From: Rhodobacterales bacterium
GTDB taxonomy: Bacteria; Pseudomonadota; Alphaproteobacteria; Rhodobacterales; Rhodobacteraceae
DNA: 35,663 nt
Direction: 5' to 3'
Assembly: GCA_013297695.1 (NCBI GenBank)
Contig: JAAFHX010000018.1
Coordinates: 1-35,663, forward strand
Part shown: positions 11,368 through 20,291 of the stretch, in pieces
Layout of the letters: each line of letters begins with the position of its first letter
How positions within the stretch are numbered: position 1 is the stretch's first letter
The notes under the pieces: generated by a model
What the model saw: only the letters and a program-made list of their open reading frames with translations
Databases searched by the model: none
Told to the model about the DNA's origin: nothing
Program-made: the position numbers and the translations under genes

Positions 11368-11392
11368 GGGGCGGTTGAGCGGAGGGACGAGG

Positions 11393-12202
11393 ATGGAAGC
11401 GCGGCCGGGCATCGTGATCACAGGGGCCTCGGGGCGGATGGGGCGGATGCTCATCCCCATGGTGGCGGCGTCGGACCGGGCACGGCTGGTGGGCTGTGTG
11501 GAGCGGGCCGGGCACCCCTGGATCGGGCAGGATGCCGGCGTGGCCGTGGGCGGCGCACCCCTGGGCGTGACGGTGACCGACGACCCGCTGGAGGCCTTTG
11601 CCACGGCGCAGGCGGTGATCGACTTTACCGCGCCTGCTGCAACGGTGGAATTTGCCGCCCTGGCAGCACAGGCCCGCGCCGTGCATGTGATCGGCACCAC
11701 CGGGCTGGAGCCCGAGCATCTGCGCAAGATCGCGCTGGCCGCGCATCATGCCGTGATCGTGCGGGCAGGAAACATGAGTCTGGGGGTCAACCTGCTGGTG
11801 CGCATGACGAAACTGGTGGCTGCGGCGCTGGATGCCGACTGGGACGTGGAGATTGTCGAGGCGCATCACAACCGCAAGGTCGATGCCCCCTCGGGCACCG
11901 CGCTGATGCTGGGGCAGGCAGCGGCCGAAGGGCGCGGCGTGACGCTGGACGCGGTGCGCGATGCCGGGCGCGACGGGATCACCGGGGCGCGGCGGCAGGG
12001 CGACATCGGGTTTTCCAGCATTCGCGGCGGCGACATTGTCGGCGAGCATGATGTGATCTTTGCCGCCGCAGGCGAACGTGTGGTGCTGCGCCACATCGCC
12101 ACCGACCGGGCGATCTTTGCGCGCGGCGCGCTGCGGGCTGCGCTGTGGGGGCAGGGGGTCAAGCCCGGCGAATACGACATGCTGGATGTGCTGGGGCTGT
12201 AG
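11393..12202 (+). CDS. dapB: 4-hydroxy-tetrahydrodipicolinate reductase
   Basis: [72 protein letters not shown]. Confidence 0.97.
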   Translation: MEARPGIVITGASGRMGRMLIPMVAASDRARLVGCVERAGHPWIGQDAGVAVGGAPLGVTVTDDPLEAFATAQAVIDFTAPAATVEFAALAAQARAVHVIGTTGLEPEHLRKIALAAHHAVIVRAGNMSLGVNLLVRMTKLVAAALDADWDVEIVEAHHNRKVDAPSGTALMLGQAAAEGRGVTLDAVRDAGRDGITGARRQGDIGFSSIRGGDIVGEHDVIFAAAGERVVLRHIATDRAIFARGALRAALWGQGVKPGEYDMLDVLGL

Positions 12203-12271
12203 CCGGGCGCTGCGCGGCCGGGTCGGCGAACACATCTGTGTGATCGCCGCACCCGCGCACCCGCCTGTGCG

Positions 12272-12289
12272 CCGGATCGGGTGATCCGG
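12272..12289. repeat. Perfect hairpin CCGGATC-GGGT-GATCCGG downstream of dapB
   Basis: 7-bp perfect stem, 4-nt loop; right arm overlaps the candidate RpoE -35 at 12282. Confidence 0.6.
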
Positions 12290-12311
12290 TGGCACGCATG
12301 CACCGTAGACA
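12282..12311 (+). promoter_or_regulatory. Candidate RpoE(ECF)-type promoter TGATCCGG...TAGACA (18 nt between hexamers)
   Basis: Same -35 8-mer and same spacing as the two candidate promoters in the rpoE intergenic region of this window. Confidence 0.5.
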
Positions 12312-12344
12312 TGGCAACAACGCAGTGCGGGAATGGGGCTGATG

Positions 12345-12710
12345 ATGAAGGGCGTGCTTGCTCTGCTGGTGATCTGGCTGACGACAACGGGGGCAGCCGT
12401 TGCCAACGACTATCAGCCAATCCGCGACAAGTCGCAGTTCCTGTCGCTGATCGAGGGGCGGACCCTGCAGTTCAAGCTGTTCCGCATATCGTTGTCGGTT
12501 CTGCCCGATGGCAGGATCGACGGCAGTGCCCTGGGCTGGCCGGTGACCGGAAGCTGGGAATGGAAAGACGGCTTCTTCTGCCGCGAGATGGACTGGAGCG
12601 GGTCGCCCATCCCGTTCAACTGCCAGCTTGTCGAGGCGCGCGCGGATGATCATCTGCGCTTTACCGTCGACCGTGGTGCGGGCGAGACGGCGACGTTCCG
12701 GCTGCGCTGA
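12345..12710 (+). CDS. Small secreted protein of unknown function (start ATG 12345; alternatives 12333 and 12342)
   Basis: Signal peptide MKGVLALLVIWLTTTGAAVA; body NDYQPIRDKSQFLSLIEGRTLQFKLFRISLSVLPDGRIDGSALGWPVTGSWEWKDGFFCREMDWSGSPIPFNCQLVE. Confidence 0.8.
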   Translation: MKGVLALLVIWLTTTGAAVANDYQPIRDKSQFLSLIEGRTLQFKLFRISLSVLPDGRIDGSALGWPVTGSWEWKDGFFCREMDWSGSPIPFNCQLVEARADDHLRFTVDRGAGETATFRLR

Positions 12711-12724
12711 GCACCCTTGCGCCA

Positions 12725-12931
12725 TCAGAAATCGATGGCCAGCCCCTTTCGTTCCCAGTCGCCGTACCGCACCGGCTCGGGCCCGTTGCGCCCGCCCAGT
12801 TCAGGCGGCAGGGGCGCTGCAAGGGCGGCAAGGCGCTGACGCTCGGCCGCTTCGGCCAGCGCGCGGCGGGCGGCGGCGGGAAGGTCGGCCGGGGCGGCTT
12901 CGGGCAGGTCGGGACCGGGGGTTTTCATCAT
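12725..12931 (-). CDS. DUF1674 protein (succinate dehydrogenase assembly factor 4 family)
   Basis: C-terminal GGRNGPEPVRYGDWERKGLAIDF signature. Confidence 0.88.
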   Translation of the reverse strand: MMKTPGPDLPEAAPADLPAAARRALAEAAERQRLAALAAPLPPELGGRNGPEPVRYGDWERKGLAIDF

Positions 12932-13015
12932 GGCGGGGTTTCCGGGTGGTTTCTTGTGTCATCGGCTGACCTGATATAGGGCGGATGGCTCGGGAAACAG
13001 GGTCGGGGGCACCTC

Positions 13016-14281
13016 ATGGCTGCGGATGGAGTGGCGGCGAGGGCGGCGGCGGCGGGGCTTCTGGGCGCGATCCTGGGCGAAGGGCAGATGCTGGGCGAGG
13101 CGGTCGCCGATCCGAACGGCGCGATGGTCAGTCTGGGCCCGTCGGACCGGGCGCGGGCGCAGCGGCTGGCGCTGGCGACATTGCGGCATCTGGAACAGGC
13201 CGACCGGGTGCTGGCCCCGCATCTGCGCCGCGCGCCGCCCCGGCTGGTGCAGAACGTGCTGCGTCTGGCCGTGACCGAGATGGCGGTGATGGGCGCGCCC
13301 GCGCATGGCGTGGTCAACGCGGCGGTCGAGGTGGTGCGGCGCGGCAAGCGGACGGGGCACATGACCGGGCTGGTGAATGCCGTGCTGCGGGCCGTCGGCG
13401 AGGGCGACCTGTTCAAGGGGTGTCCACCGCAGCATCTGCCGAAATGGCTGCGCCAGCCGCTGGTGCATGCCTGGGGGCGCGAGGCTGTGGCGGCGATGGA
13501 AGCCGTGCAGGCCGCACCGCCGCCCCTGGACCTGACGCTGAAACCGGGTGCCACAGCGCCGGACGGGGCCGAACCCCTGCCGACCGGCAGTGTCCGGCTG
13601 GCCGACCCGGGCCAGGTCACCGCCCTGCCGGGCTATGCGGCAGGCGACTGGTGGGTGCAGGATGCGGCTGCCGCCCTGCCCGTGCGGCTCTTGGCCCCCG
13701 TGCCTGGTCTGCGCGTGCTGGACCTTTGTGCCGCCCCCGGCGGCAAGACGCTGCAGCTTGCGGCGGCGGGGGCCGCGGTGACGGCGCTTGACATCTCGGG
13801 GCCCCGGCTGGAGCGGCTGGCGGCCAATCTGGCGCGGACCGGTCTGCAGGCCGAGGTGGTGACCGCCGATGCGCTGGTCTGGCATCCGTCGGTGCCGTTT
13901 GACGCGGTTGTGCTGGATGCGCCCTGTTCGGCCAGCGGCACGATCCGCCGCCACCCCGACCTGCCCTTTGTCAAGGACGGGTCCGACCTGCCCGCACTGC
14001 TGGCCCTTCAGGCGCAGCTTGTCGACCGCGCGCTGACGATGGTGCGGCCGGGGGGGGCGGTGGTCTATTGCACCTGTTCGCTGCTGCCCGACGAAGGCGA
14101 GCGCCAGGTTCTGGCGGCGCTGGACCGCCATCCGGGCCTGACAGTCGAGCCGGGACGCCCGGACGGCGTGCCCGAAAGCTGGCAATCGCCCGAAGGCGGC
14201 TTGCGGCTGCGGCCCGATTTCTGGGCGGATCGCGGCGGGATCGACGGGTTCTACATGGCACGCCTGCGCCTGCCCGGGTGA
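13016..14281 (+). CDS. rsmB: RsmB/NOP-type 16S rRNA m5C methyltransferase
   Basis: NusB-like N-terminal domain; LCAAPGGKTLQLAAAGAAVTALDIS, VLDAPCSASGTIRRHPD, VVYCTCSLLPDEGE. Confidence 0.92.
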   Translation: MAADGVAARAAAAGLLGAILGEGQMLGEAVADPNGAMVSLGPSDRARAQRLALATLRHLEQADRVLAPHLRRAPPRLVQNVLRLAVTEMAVMGAPAHGVVNAAVEVVRRGKRTGHMTGLVNAVLRAVGEGDLFKGCPPQHLPKWLRQPLVHAWGREAVAAMEAVQAAPPPLDLTLKPGATAPDGAEPLPTGSVRLADPGQVTALPGYAAGDWWVQDAAAALPVRLLAPVPGLRVLDLCAAPGGKTLQLAAAGAAVTALDISGPRLERLAANLARTGLQAEVVTADALVWHPSVPFDAVVLDAPCSASGTIRRHPDLPFVKDGSDLPALLALQAQLVDRALTMVRPGGAVVYCTCSLLPDEGERQVLAALDRHPGLTVEPGRPDGVPESWQSPEGGLRLRPDFWADRGGIDGFYMARLRLPG

Positions 14282-14397
14282 CCCTGCGCCCGGTGACCCC
14301 CGGCCTGCCTGTCACGCCGGTGTTGCCTTCGTCGGTGACACGACGCAGGACGGCGGCTAGGCTGGGGCCGGATGGCAGCACAGGGGATGGGGCAGGC

Positions 14398-16140
14398 GTG
14401 ACCGAAGAGACCGGCTTTCCGGCGCGGCGCACCGCCTTTCTGCACCGGCTGCAGGCCCGGCTGGCCGGGTTTGCCCGGGTGTCGAAGGGCTTTGCCAGCC
14501 AACCCGAGCCGCGCACGATCGGGCTGGCGGCACGCGGGCGGCACCTGATCGCCGGGCGGTTCCTGTTTGCCGGAACGCTGGTCGAGGCACCCGGCGCAAG
14601 CCCCTTTGCGTTGACTGCACCCGACCCGGCCTTTGCCGCCGAAGTGCAGGGATTTGCCTGGCTGGACGATCTGGCCGCCGTCGGCGACGCCGAGGCACGG
14701 GCGCGGGCGCAGGCCTGGGCGCGCGACTGGATCGGGCGTTTCGGCAGGGGGCAGGGGACGGGCTGGGTACCCGACCTGACCGGACGACGGCTGCTGCGCT
14801 GGATCAACCACGCGGCGATGCTGCTGGACGACGATACGGCGGCAGGCAGGGCTGCGTTCCTTCGCGCACTGACCCGACAGACCGTGTTCCTGTCTCGGCG
14901 GTGGCAGGCCGCTGCGCCGGGCCTGCCCCGGTTCGAGGCGCTGACCGGGCTGATCGCCGCCGGGCTGGCACTGGAGGGGCAGACGGCACGGGTCGGGCCT
15001 GCCGTGACCGCGCTGGCGCAGGATTGCGCGCAGCAGATCGGCAAGGACGGCGGCCTGCCCGCGCGCAATCCCGAAGAGGTGATGGAGGTCTTTGCCCTGC
15101 TGGTCTGGACGGCGCAGGCGCTGACCGAGGCCGGACAGCGCCCGCCTGCCGATTTGCAGGCGGCCATCGCGCGCATCGCACCGACGCTGCGCAGCCTGCG
15201 CCATACCGATGGCACGCTGGCGCGGTTTCATGGCGGCGGGCGCGGGCTGGAGGGGCGGCTGGACGGGGCGCTGGCGGCATCCGGCACGCGGGCGGTTCCG
15301 GCGGCGGGGCTGGTGATGGGCTTTGCCCGTCTGTCGGGCGGGCGCACCAGCGTCATCGTCGATGCCGCCGCACCGCCTGACGGAGCGGCGGCGGCCACGG
15401 CCCATGCCTCGACCCTGGCGTTCGAGCTGACGTCGGGGCGGCGGCCGCTGATCGTGTCCTGCGGATCGGGGGTGCCGTTCGGGGCCGACTGGCGGCGGGC
15501 CGGCCGCGCCACGGCGTCGCATTCCACCCTGGCACTGGAAGGTTTTTCGTCGTCGCGCTTTGGCACGGCGCGGGGCATGCGCGATGCCCCGCGTGACGTG
15601 CTGTCGGATCGCGCGAGGGTCACCCAGGCATGGCTGACCGAAGGGGCCGGCGTCCAGAGCCTGGCCACCGCGCATGACGGCTGGGCAAAGACCCATGGGC
15701 TGACCCATGCGCGTCAGTTGCATCTTTCGACCGATGGCCGGGCCCTGCGCGGCGAAGACATTCTGGGCGCCTTCGGTCCGGCCGAGACCCGTCGCTTTGA
15801 ACAGGTTCAGGGCCGCAGCGGAGGCATCCGTTTCATGCTGCGTTTTCATCTGCACCCGGATGTCCAGGTGCTGCCCGATCCCGACCCGACCGCCGTCCTG
15901 CTGACCCTGAAAAGCGGTGAGGTCTGGCAGTTGCGCCATGACGGCGCGGCGGACCTGACGGTGGAACCCTCGGTCTATCTGGAAAAGGGGCGGCTGCAGC
16001 CGCGCCCGTCGCGTCAGGTCGTGCTGTCGGCCATGATGCCGGGGTCCGCCATCCAGATCGACTGGACCTTGGCCAAGACGCAGGATACTCCGCTTGCGAT
16101 CCGCGACGTGGGATCGGACAATCCCGCGACCGGGGCGTAA
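14398..16140 (+). CDS. Heparinase II/III family protein
   Basis: GLAARGRHLIAGRFLFAGTLVE, RWINHAAMLL, FHGGGRGLEG, RATASHSTLALEGFSSSRFG, RQLHLSTDGRALRGEDIL; GTG start. Confidence 0.85.
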   Translation: MTEETGFPARRTAFLHRLQARLAGFARVSKGFASQPEPRTIGLAARGRHLIAGRFLFAGTLVEAPGASPFALTAPDPAFAAEVQGFAWLDDLAAVGDAEARARAQAWARDWIGRFGRGQGTGWVPDLTGRRLLRWINHAAMLLDDDTAAGRAAFLRALTRQTVFLSRRWQAAAPGLPRFEALTGLIAAGLALEGQTARVGPAVTALAQDCAQQIGKDGGLPARNPEEVMEVFALLVWTAQALTEAGQRPPADLQAAIARIAPTLRSLRHTDGTLARFHGGGRGLEGRLDGALAASGTRAVPAAGLVMGFARLSGGRTSVIVDAAAPPDGAAAATAHASTLAFELTSGRRPLIVSCGSGVPFGADWRRAGRATASHSTLALEGFSSSRFGTARGMRDAPRDVLSDRARVTQAWLTEGAGVQSLATAHDGWAKTHGLTHARQLHLSTDGRALRGEDILGAFGPAETRRFEQVQGRSGGIRFMLRFHLHPDVQVLPDPDPTAVLLTLKSGEVWQLRHDGAADLTVEPSVYLEKGRLQPRPSRQVVLSAMMPGSAIQIDWTLAKTQDTPLAIRDVGSDNPATGA

Positions 16141-16176
16141 GCCGGGATGTCCGGCCCGGAACCTGAAGGATGAGTG

Positions 16177-17763
16177 ATGCCGAACCTTGTGCCTGTCGGA
16201 CGCGCGCTGATCTCGGTGTCGGAAAAGACCGGGCTGATCGAGCTTGGCCGGGCGCTGGCTGCACGCGGGGTCGAGATCATCTCGACCGGGGGCACGGCGG
16301 CGGCGCTGCGCGCGGCAGGGCTTGCGGTGCGCGATGTGGCCGAGGTCACGGGGTTCCCCGAGATGATGGATGGCCGCGTCAAGACGCTGCATCCGATGGT
16401 GCATGGTGGCCTGCTGGCGCTGCGCGACGATGACGAGCATCTGGTCGCGATGGCCGCGCACGGAATCGAGCCGATCGACCTGCTGGTGGTGAACCTCTAT
16501 CCGTTCGAGGCGACCGTGGCGCGCGGGGCCGGTGCCGCCGAATGCATCGAGAACATCGACATCGGCGGCCCGGCGATGATCCGCGCGGCGGCCAAGAACC
16601 ACCGCTTTGTCAACGTGGTGGTGGACGTGGCCGACTATGCGCCCCTGCTGGCGGAACTGGCGGCGCAGGGCGGGGCCACGTCGCTGGCCTTTCGCCAGAA
16701 GCTGGCGCTGACCGCCTTTTCGCGCACCGCCGCCTATGATGCGGCGGTCTCGACCTGGATGGCGGGTGCGCTGAAGGAAACGGCACCGCGCCGCCGCACC
16801 TTTGGCGGCACTCTGGTGCAGACCCTGCGCTATGGCGAGAATCCGCATCAGCAGGCGGCGTTCTATGCCGACGGATCGGGCCGTTCCGGCGTGGCGACGG
16901 CCCGCCAGTGGCAGGGCAAGGAGTTGTCGTACAACAACATCAACGACACCGATGCCGCCCTTGAACTGGTGGCCGACCTGCCGGCCGATGGCCCGGCATG
17001 CGCCATCATCAAGCATGCCAACCCCTGCGGCGTGGCGATGGGGCCCTCGCTGGCCGAGGCTTACCGGCGCGCGCATGACTGCGATGCGACCTCGGCCTTT
17101 GGCGGGGTGGTCGCGCTGAACCGCGCGCTGGACGCCGAAACGGCGGAAGAGATCGCCGCCATCTTCACCGAGGTGGTGATCGCGCCGGGCGCGGATGACG
17201 CGGCGCGCGCAGTTTTCGCCGGAAAGAAGAACCTGCGCCTCCTGACGGTCGAGGCGCTGCCCGACCCTGCCGCACGGGGGCTGGCGTTCCGGCAGGTGGC
17301 GGGCGGCTTTCTGGTGCAGGACCGCGACGCGGGCCGGATCATGGCAGGCGACCTGAAGGTGGTGACGCGGCGCAGGCCGTCCGAGGCGGAACTGGCCGAC
17401 CTGCTGTTTGCATGGCGCGTGGCCAAGCATGTGAAGTCGAACGCCATCGTCTTTGCCAGGGCCGGGGCGACCGTGGGCATCGGGGCCGGGCAGATGAGCC
17501 GGGTGGATTCGACCCGCATCGCCGCGCGCAAGGCGGTTGACATGGCGGCAGTGCTGGGGCTGGAAACTCCGCCGACGGTGGGGGCCGTGGTCGCCTCGGA
17601 TGCCTTCTTTCCCTTTGCCGATGGCATCGTGACGCTGGCCGAGGCGGGGGCGGTGGCGGTGATCCAGCCGGGCGGCAGCCTGCGGGACGACGAGGTGATC
17701 GCGGCAGCCGATGCGGCGGGGCTGGCCATGGTCTTCACCGGCCAGCGCCATTTCCGGCATTGA
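16177..17763 (+). CDS. purH: Bifunctional AICAR formyltransferase/IMP cyclohydrolase
   Basis: [79 protein letters not shown]. Confidence 0.98.
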   Translation: MPNLVPVGRALISVSEKTGLIELGRALAARGVEIISTGGTAAALRAAGLAVRDVAEVTGFPEMMDGRVKTLHPMVHGGLLALRDDDEHLVAMAAHGIEPIDLLVVNLYPFEATVARGAGAAECIENIDIGGPAMIRAAAKNHRFVNVVVDVADYAPLLAELAAQGGATSLAFRQKLALTAFSRTAAYDAAVSTWMAGALKETAPRRRTFGGTLVQTLRYGENPHQQAAFYADGSGRSGVATARQWQGKELSYNNINDTDAALELVADLPADGPACAIIKHANPCGVAMGPSLAEAYRRAHDCDATSAFGGVVALNRALDAETAEEIAAIFTEVVIAPGADDAARAVFAGKKNLRLLTVEALPDPAARGLAFRQVAGGFLVQDRDAGRIMAGDLKVVTRRRPSEAELADLLFAWRVAKHVKSNAIVFARAGATVGIGAGQMSRVDSTRIAARKAVDMAAVLGLETPPTVGAVVASDAFFPFADGIVTLAEAGAVAVIQPGGSLRDDEVIAAADAAGLAMVFTGQRHFRH

Positions 17764-17765
17764 CC

Positions 17766-18272
17766 ATGTGGCGGGTGTTTCTGGTGGCCGTGCTGGTGTT
17801 TGCCGTCGATCAGGCCAGCAAGGTCTGGATTGTCTGGCACCTGAACCTTGCGGGCAACCTGTCGATGGACGTGCTGCCGCCCTGGCTGAACCTGCGCATG
17901 GCCTGGAATCAGGGGATGAACTTCGGCCTGTTCTCGAATGATGCCGAGGTGACGCGCTGGCTCTTGATCGCCATCGCGCTTGGCGTGTCGGGCTGGGTCT
18001 GGGTCTGGATACGGCGCACACCGCACAGCCCGCGCGTGCAGCTTTCGGCAGGGCTGCTGATCGGGGGGGCCCTGGGCAATGTGGTGGACCGGGTGCTGTA
18101 CGGTGCCGTGGCCGACTTTCTGAACATGAGCTGCTGCGGCATCGAAAATCCCTTTGCGTTCAACGTGGCCGATGTGGCGATCTTTGCCGGGGCTCTTGGG
18201 CTGGTCCTGTTTTCGGGGCAGGGCGGGCCGGAGGCGACAGGCGGGCCGGGACGTCGCGGAAAGACCCCGTGA
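17766..18272 (+). CDS. lspA: Lipoprotein signal peptidase (signal peptidase II)
   Basis: VDQASKVWIVWHLN, AWNQGMNFGLFSN, GGALGNVVDRVLYGAVADFL, PFAFNVADVAI catalytic aspartates. Confidence 0.95.
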   Translation: MWRVFLVAVLVFAVDQASKVWIVWHLNLAGNLSMDVLPPWLNLRMAWNQGMNFGLFSNDAEVTRWLLIAIALGVSGWVWVWIRRTPHSPRVQLSAGLLIGGALGNVVDRVLYGAVADFLNMSCCGIENPFAFNVADVAIFAGALGLVLFSGQGGPEATGGPGRRGKTP

Positions 18273-18324
18273 CGCGCGCGGGGCTTTGCGCTAAAGACGG
18301 CAGGCACGGAAACAGGAGGCGGCA

Positions 18325-18861
18325 ATGCGGGCAGCACGGGGCGTGATCATGGTCGCCTTTGGCGCGGCCCTGACGCTGGCCGGCTGTTCCGGCGGTGGCG
18401 ATCCCAGCCTGATGAACATCAGCCAGCCCGGCGACGGACCCGACGAGTTCGGCATCCTGCCCGGCCGTCCGCTGGAAATGCCGAAGGACCTGGCGCAGCT
18501 TCCGCCGCCCACGCCGGGCGGGGTGAACCGGACCGAGGCGAACCCGAAGGCCGATGCGATTGCAGCACTTGGCGGCAATCCGGCGGCAGCGGTGTCGCGC
18601 GGCGGCGCGGTTCCCGCCGCCGACGGTGCGCTGGTCGCCTCGGCCTCGCGCTATGGCGTGACGCCGGGTATCCGGGAAACGCTGGCCGCCGAGGACCTGG
18701 AGTTCCGCCGCCAGAACGACGGGCGGCTGCTGGAGCGGCTGTTCAACGCCAACGTCTATTTCCGGGCCTATGCGCCCCTGTCGCTGGACCAGCAGGCCGA
18801 GCTTGACCGCTGGCGCGCGCGCGGCGTGCGCAACGTCAGCGCCCCGCCGCCGCCGAACTGA
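18325..18861 (+). CDS. DUF3035 putative lipoprotein
   Basis: Lipobox LTLAGCSGGG; MNISQPGDGPDEFGILPGRPLEMPKDLAQLPPPTPGGVNRTEANP. Confidence 0.85.
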   Translation: MRAARGVIMVAFGAALTLAGCSGGGDPSLMNISQPGDGPDEFGILPGRPLEMPKDLAQLPPPTPGGVNRTEANPKADAIAALGGNPAAAVSRGGAVPAADGALVASASRYGVTPGIRETLAAEDLEFRRQNDGRLLERLFNANVYFRAYAPLSLDQQAELDRWRARGVRNVSAPPPPN

Positions 18862-18956
18862 CGGCGCTTCACATCCCCGTTGACAGGGCAGGTCGCGCCT
18901 TGCACCGGGTGTGCCGTGGCGTAAGTTGCCGCCGTGGGACTGGAAAAGGTGACCGA

Positions 18957-20291
18957 ATGATCCGGACGATCTGCGCAGGCTTTGCCGGTCTGCTTCTGGC
19001 GATGCCCGCGCTGGCCGAGGAAGTCTCAACCTTCACGCTGGACAATGGACTTGAGGTGGTGGTGATCGAGGATCACCGCGCCCCGGTGGTCACGCATATG
19101 GTCTGGTACCGGGTGGGTGCCGCAGACGAGACGCCGGGCGTGTCGGGCATCGCGCATTTTCTGGAGCATCTGATGTTCCAGGGCACCAGGACGATGGCAC
19201 CGGGCGAATTCTCGGCCACCGTGGCGGCGCAGGGCGGCAGCGACAACGCCTTCACCTCGTGGGACTACACCGCCTATTTCCAGCGCGTCGCCGCAGACCG
19301 TCTGGACCTGATGATGCAGATGGAAGCCGACCGGATGCGCAACCTTGCGCTGACCGAAGAGGATGTGACGACCGAACGGCAGGTGATCCTGGAGGAACGC
19401 AGCCAGCGCACCGACAACGACCCCGGCGCGCTTTTGGGCGAACAGCGGCTGGCCGCGCAGTACATGAACCACCCCTACGGCATTCCCATCATCGGCTGGC
19501 GGCACGAGATGGAGCAGCTTGACCGCGAGGACGCGCTGGCCTTCTACCGCACCTATTACGCGCCCAACAACGCCATCGTGGTCGTGGCCGGCGACGTGAA
19601 CCCGGCCGAGGTGCGCGCGATGGCGCAGGCGCATTACGGCCCGCTGGCACCGACCCCCGGTCTGAAGCCGCGCCTCCGCCCGACCGAACCGCCGCAGCTT
19701 GCCGAACGCCGCCTGACGCTGGCCGATCCGCGCGTGGCCCAACCCTATGTGATCCGCACCTACCTGGCCCCCGAACGCGACCCCGGCGCGCAGCAGAAGG
19801 CAGCGGCGCTGACCGTGCTGGCCGAACTTCTGGGCGGCAGCGGCAATACCTCGGTCCTGGCGCGGGCGCTGACCTTCGGCGATGCAAAGGCCACCTATGT
19901 CTCGGCCTTTTACGACGGCACGGCGATGGACCGCACGACCTTCGGGCTGGTCATCATGCCGGTTCCCGGCGTGACCCCGGAACAGGCCGAGGCGGCACTG
20001 GATGCGACGCTGCAGCAGTTCCTGAAGGACGGGGTCGATCCGGCGGCCTTTGCGCGGATCAAGACGCAGATCCGTGCGGGGCAGATTTACGGCAAGGACA
20101 ATGTGGATGGTCTGGCCCGCAAGTATGGCGAGGCGCTGTCGGTGGGGCTGACCATCGAGGATATCCAGTCCTGGCCCGACGTGCTGCAGGCCGTGACGCC
20201 CGACGACGTCATGGCCGCCGCGCGCGAGGTGCTGGACAAGCGCAATGCCGTGACCGGCACGCTGGTGCGCGCCGACGAGAATGCCCTGTGA
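18957..20291 (+). CDS. M16 family zinc metallopeptidase, catalytic-type subunit (copy 1)
   Basis: Signal peptide MIRTICAGFAGLLLAMPALA; GIAHFLEHLMFQGT (HxxEH), GGSDNAFTSWDYTAY, TTERQVILEE, NHPYGIPIIG. Confidence 0.95.
   Translation: MIRTICAGFAGLLLAMPALAEEVSTFTLDNGLEVVVIEDHRAPVVTHMVWYRVGAADETPGVSGIAHFLEHLMFQGTRTMAPGEFSATVAAQGGSDNAFTSWDYTAYFQRVAADRLDLMMQMEADRMRNLALTEEDVTTERQVILEERSQRTDNDPGALLGEQRLAAQYMNHPYGIPIIGWRHEMEQLDREDALAFYRTYYAPNNAIVVVAGDVNPAEVRAMAQAHYGPLAPTPGLKPRLRPTEPPQLAERRLTLADPRVAQPYVIRTYLAPERDPGAQQKAAALTVLAELLGGSGNTSVLARALTFGDAKATYVSAFYDGTAMDRTTFGLVIMPVPGVTPEQAEAALDATLQQFLKDGVDPAAFARIKTQIRAGQIYGKDNVDGLARKYGEALSVGLTIEDIQSWPDVLQAVTPDDVMAAAREVLDKRNAVTGTLVRADENAL

Noticed and set aside
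14251-18021. 1256-aa ORF on the minus strand
   Set aside because: It is codon-aligned antisense to the heparinase-like gene and purH, which share a frame. Stops there would need TTA, CTA or TCA sense codons, which are rare in this high-GC genome. The translation is low-complexity (R/P/G/H/Q rich).
18958-18987. TGATCCGG at the start of M16 copy 1
   Set aside because: Encodes the M-I-R start (atgatccgg) and has TTGCCG rather than TAnnA at the 18-nt position; not an RpoE promoter.
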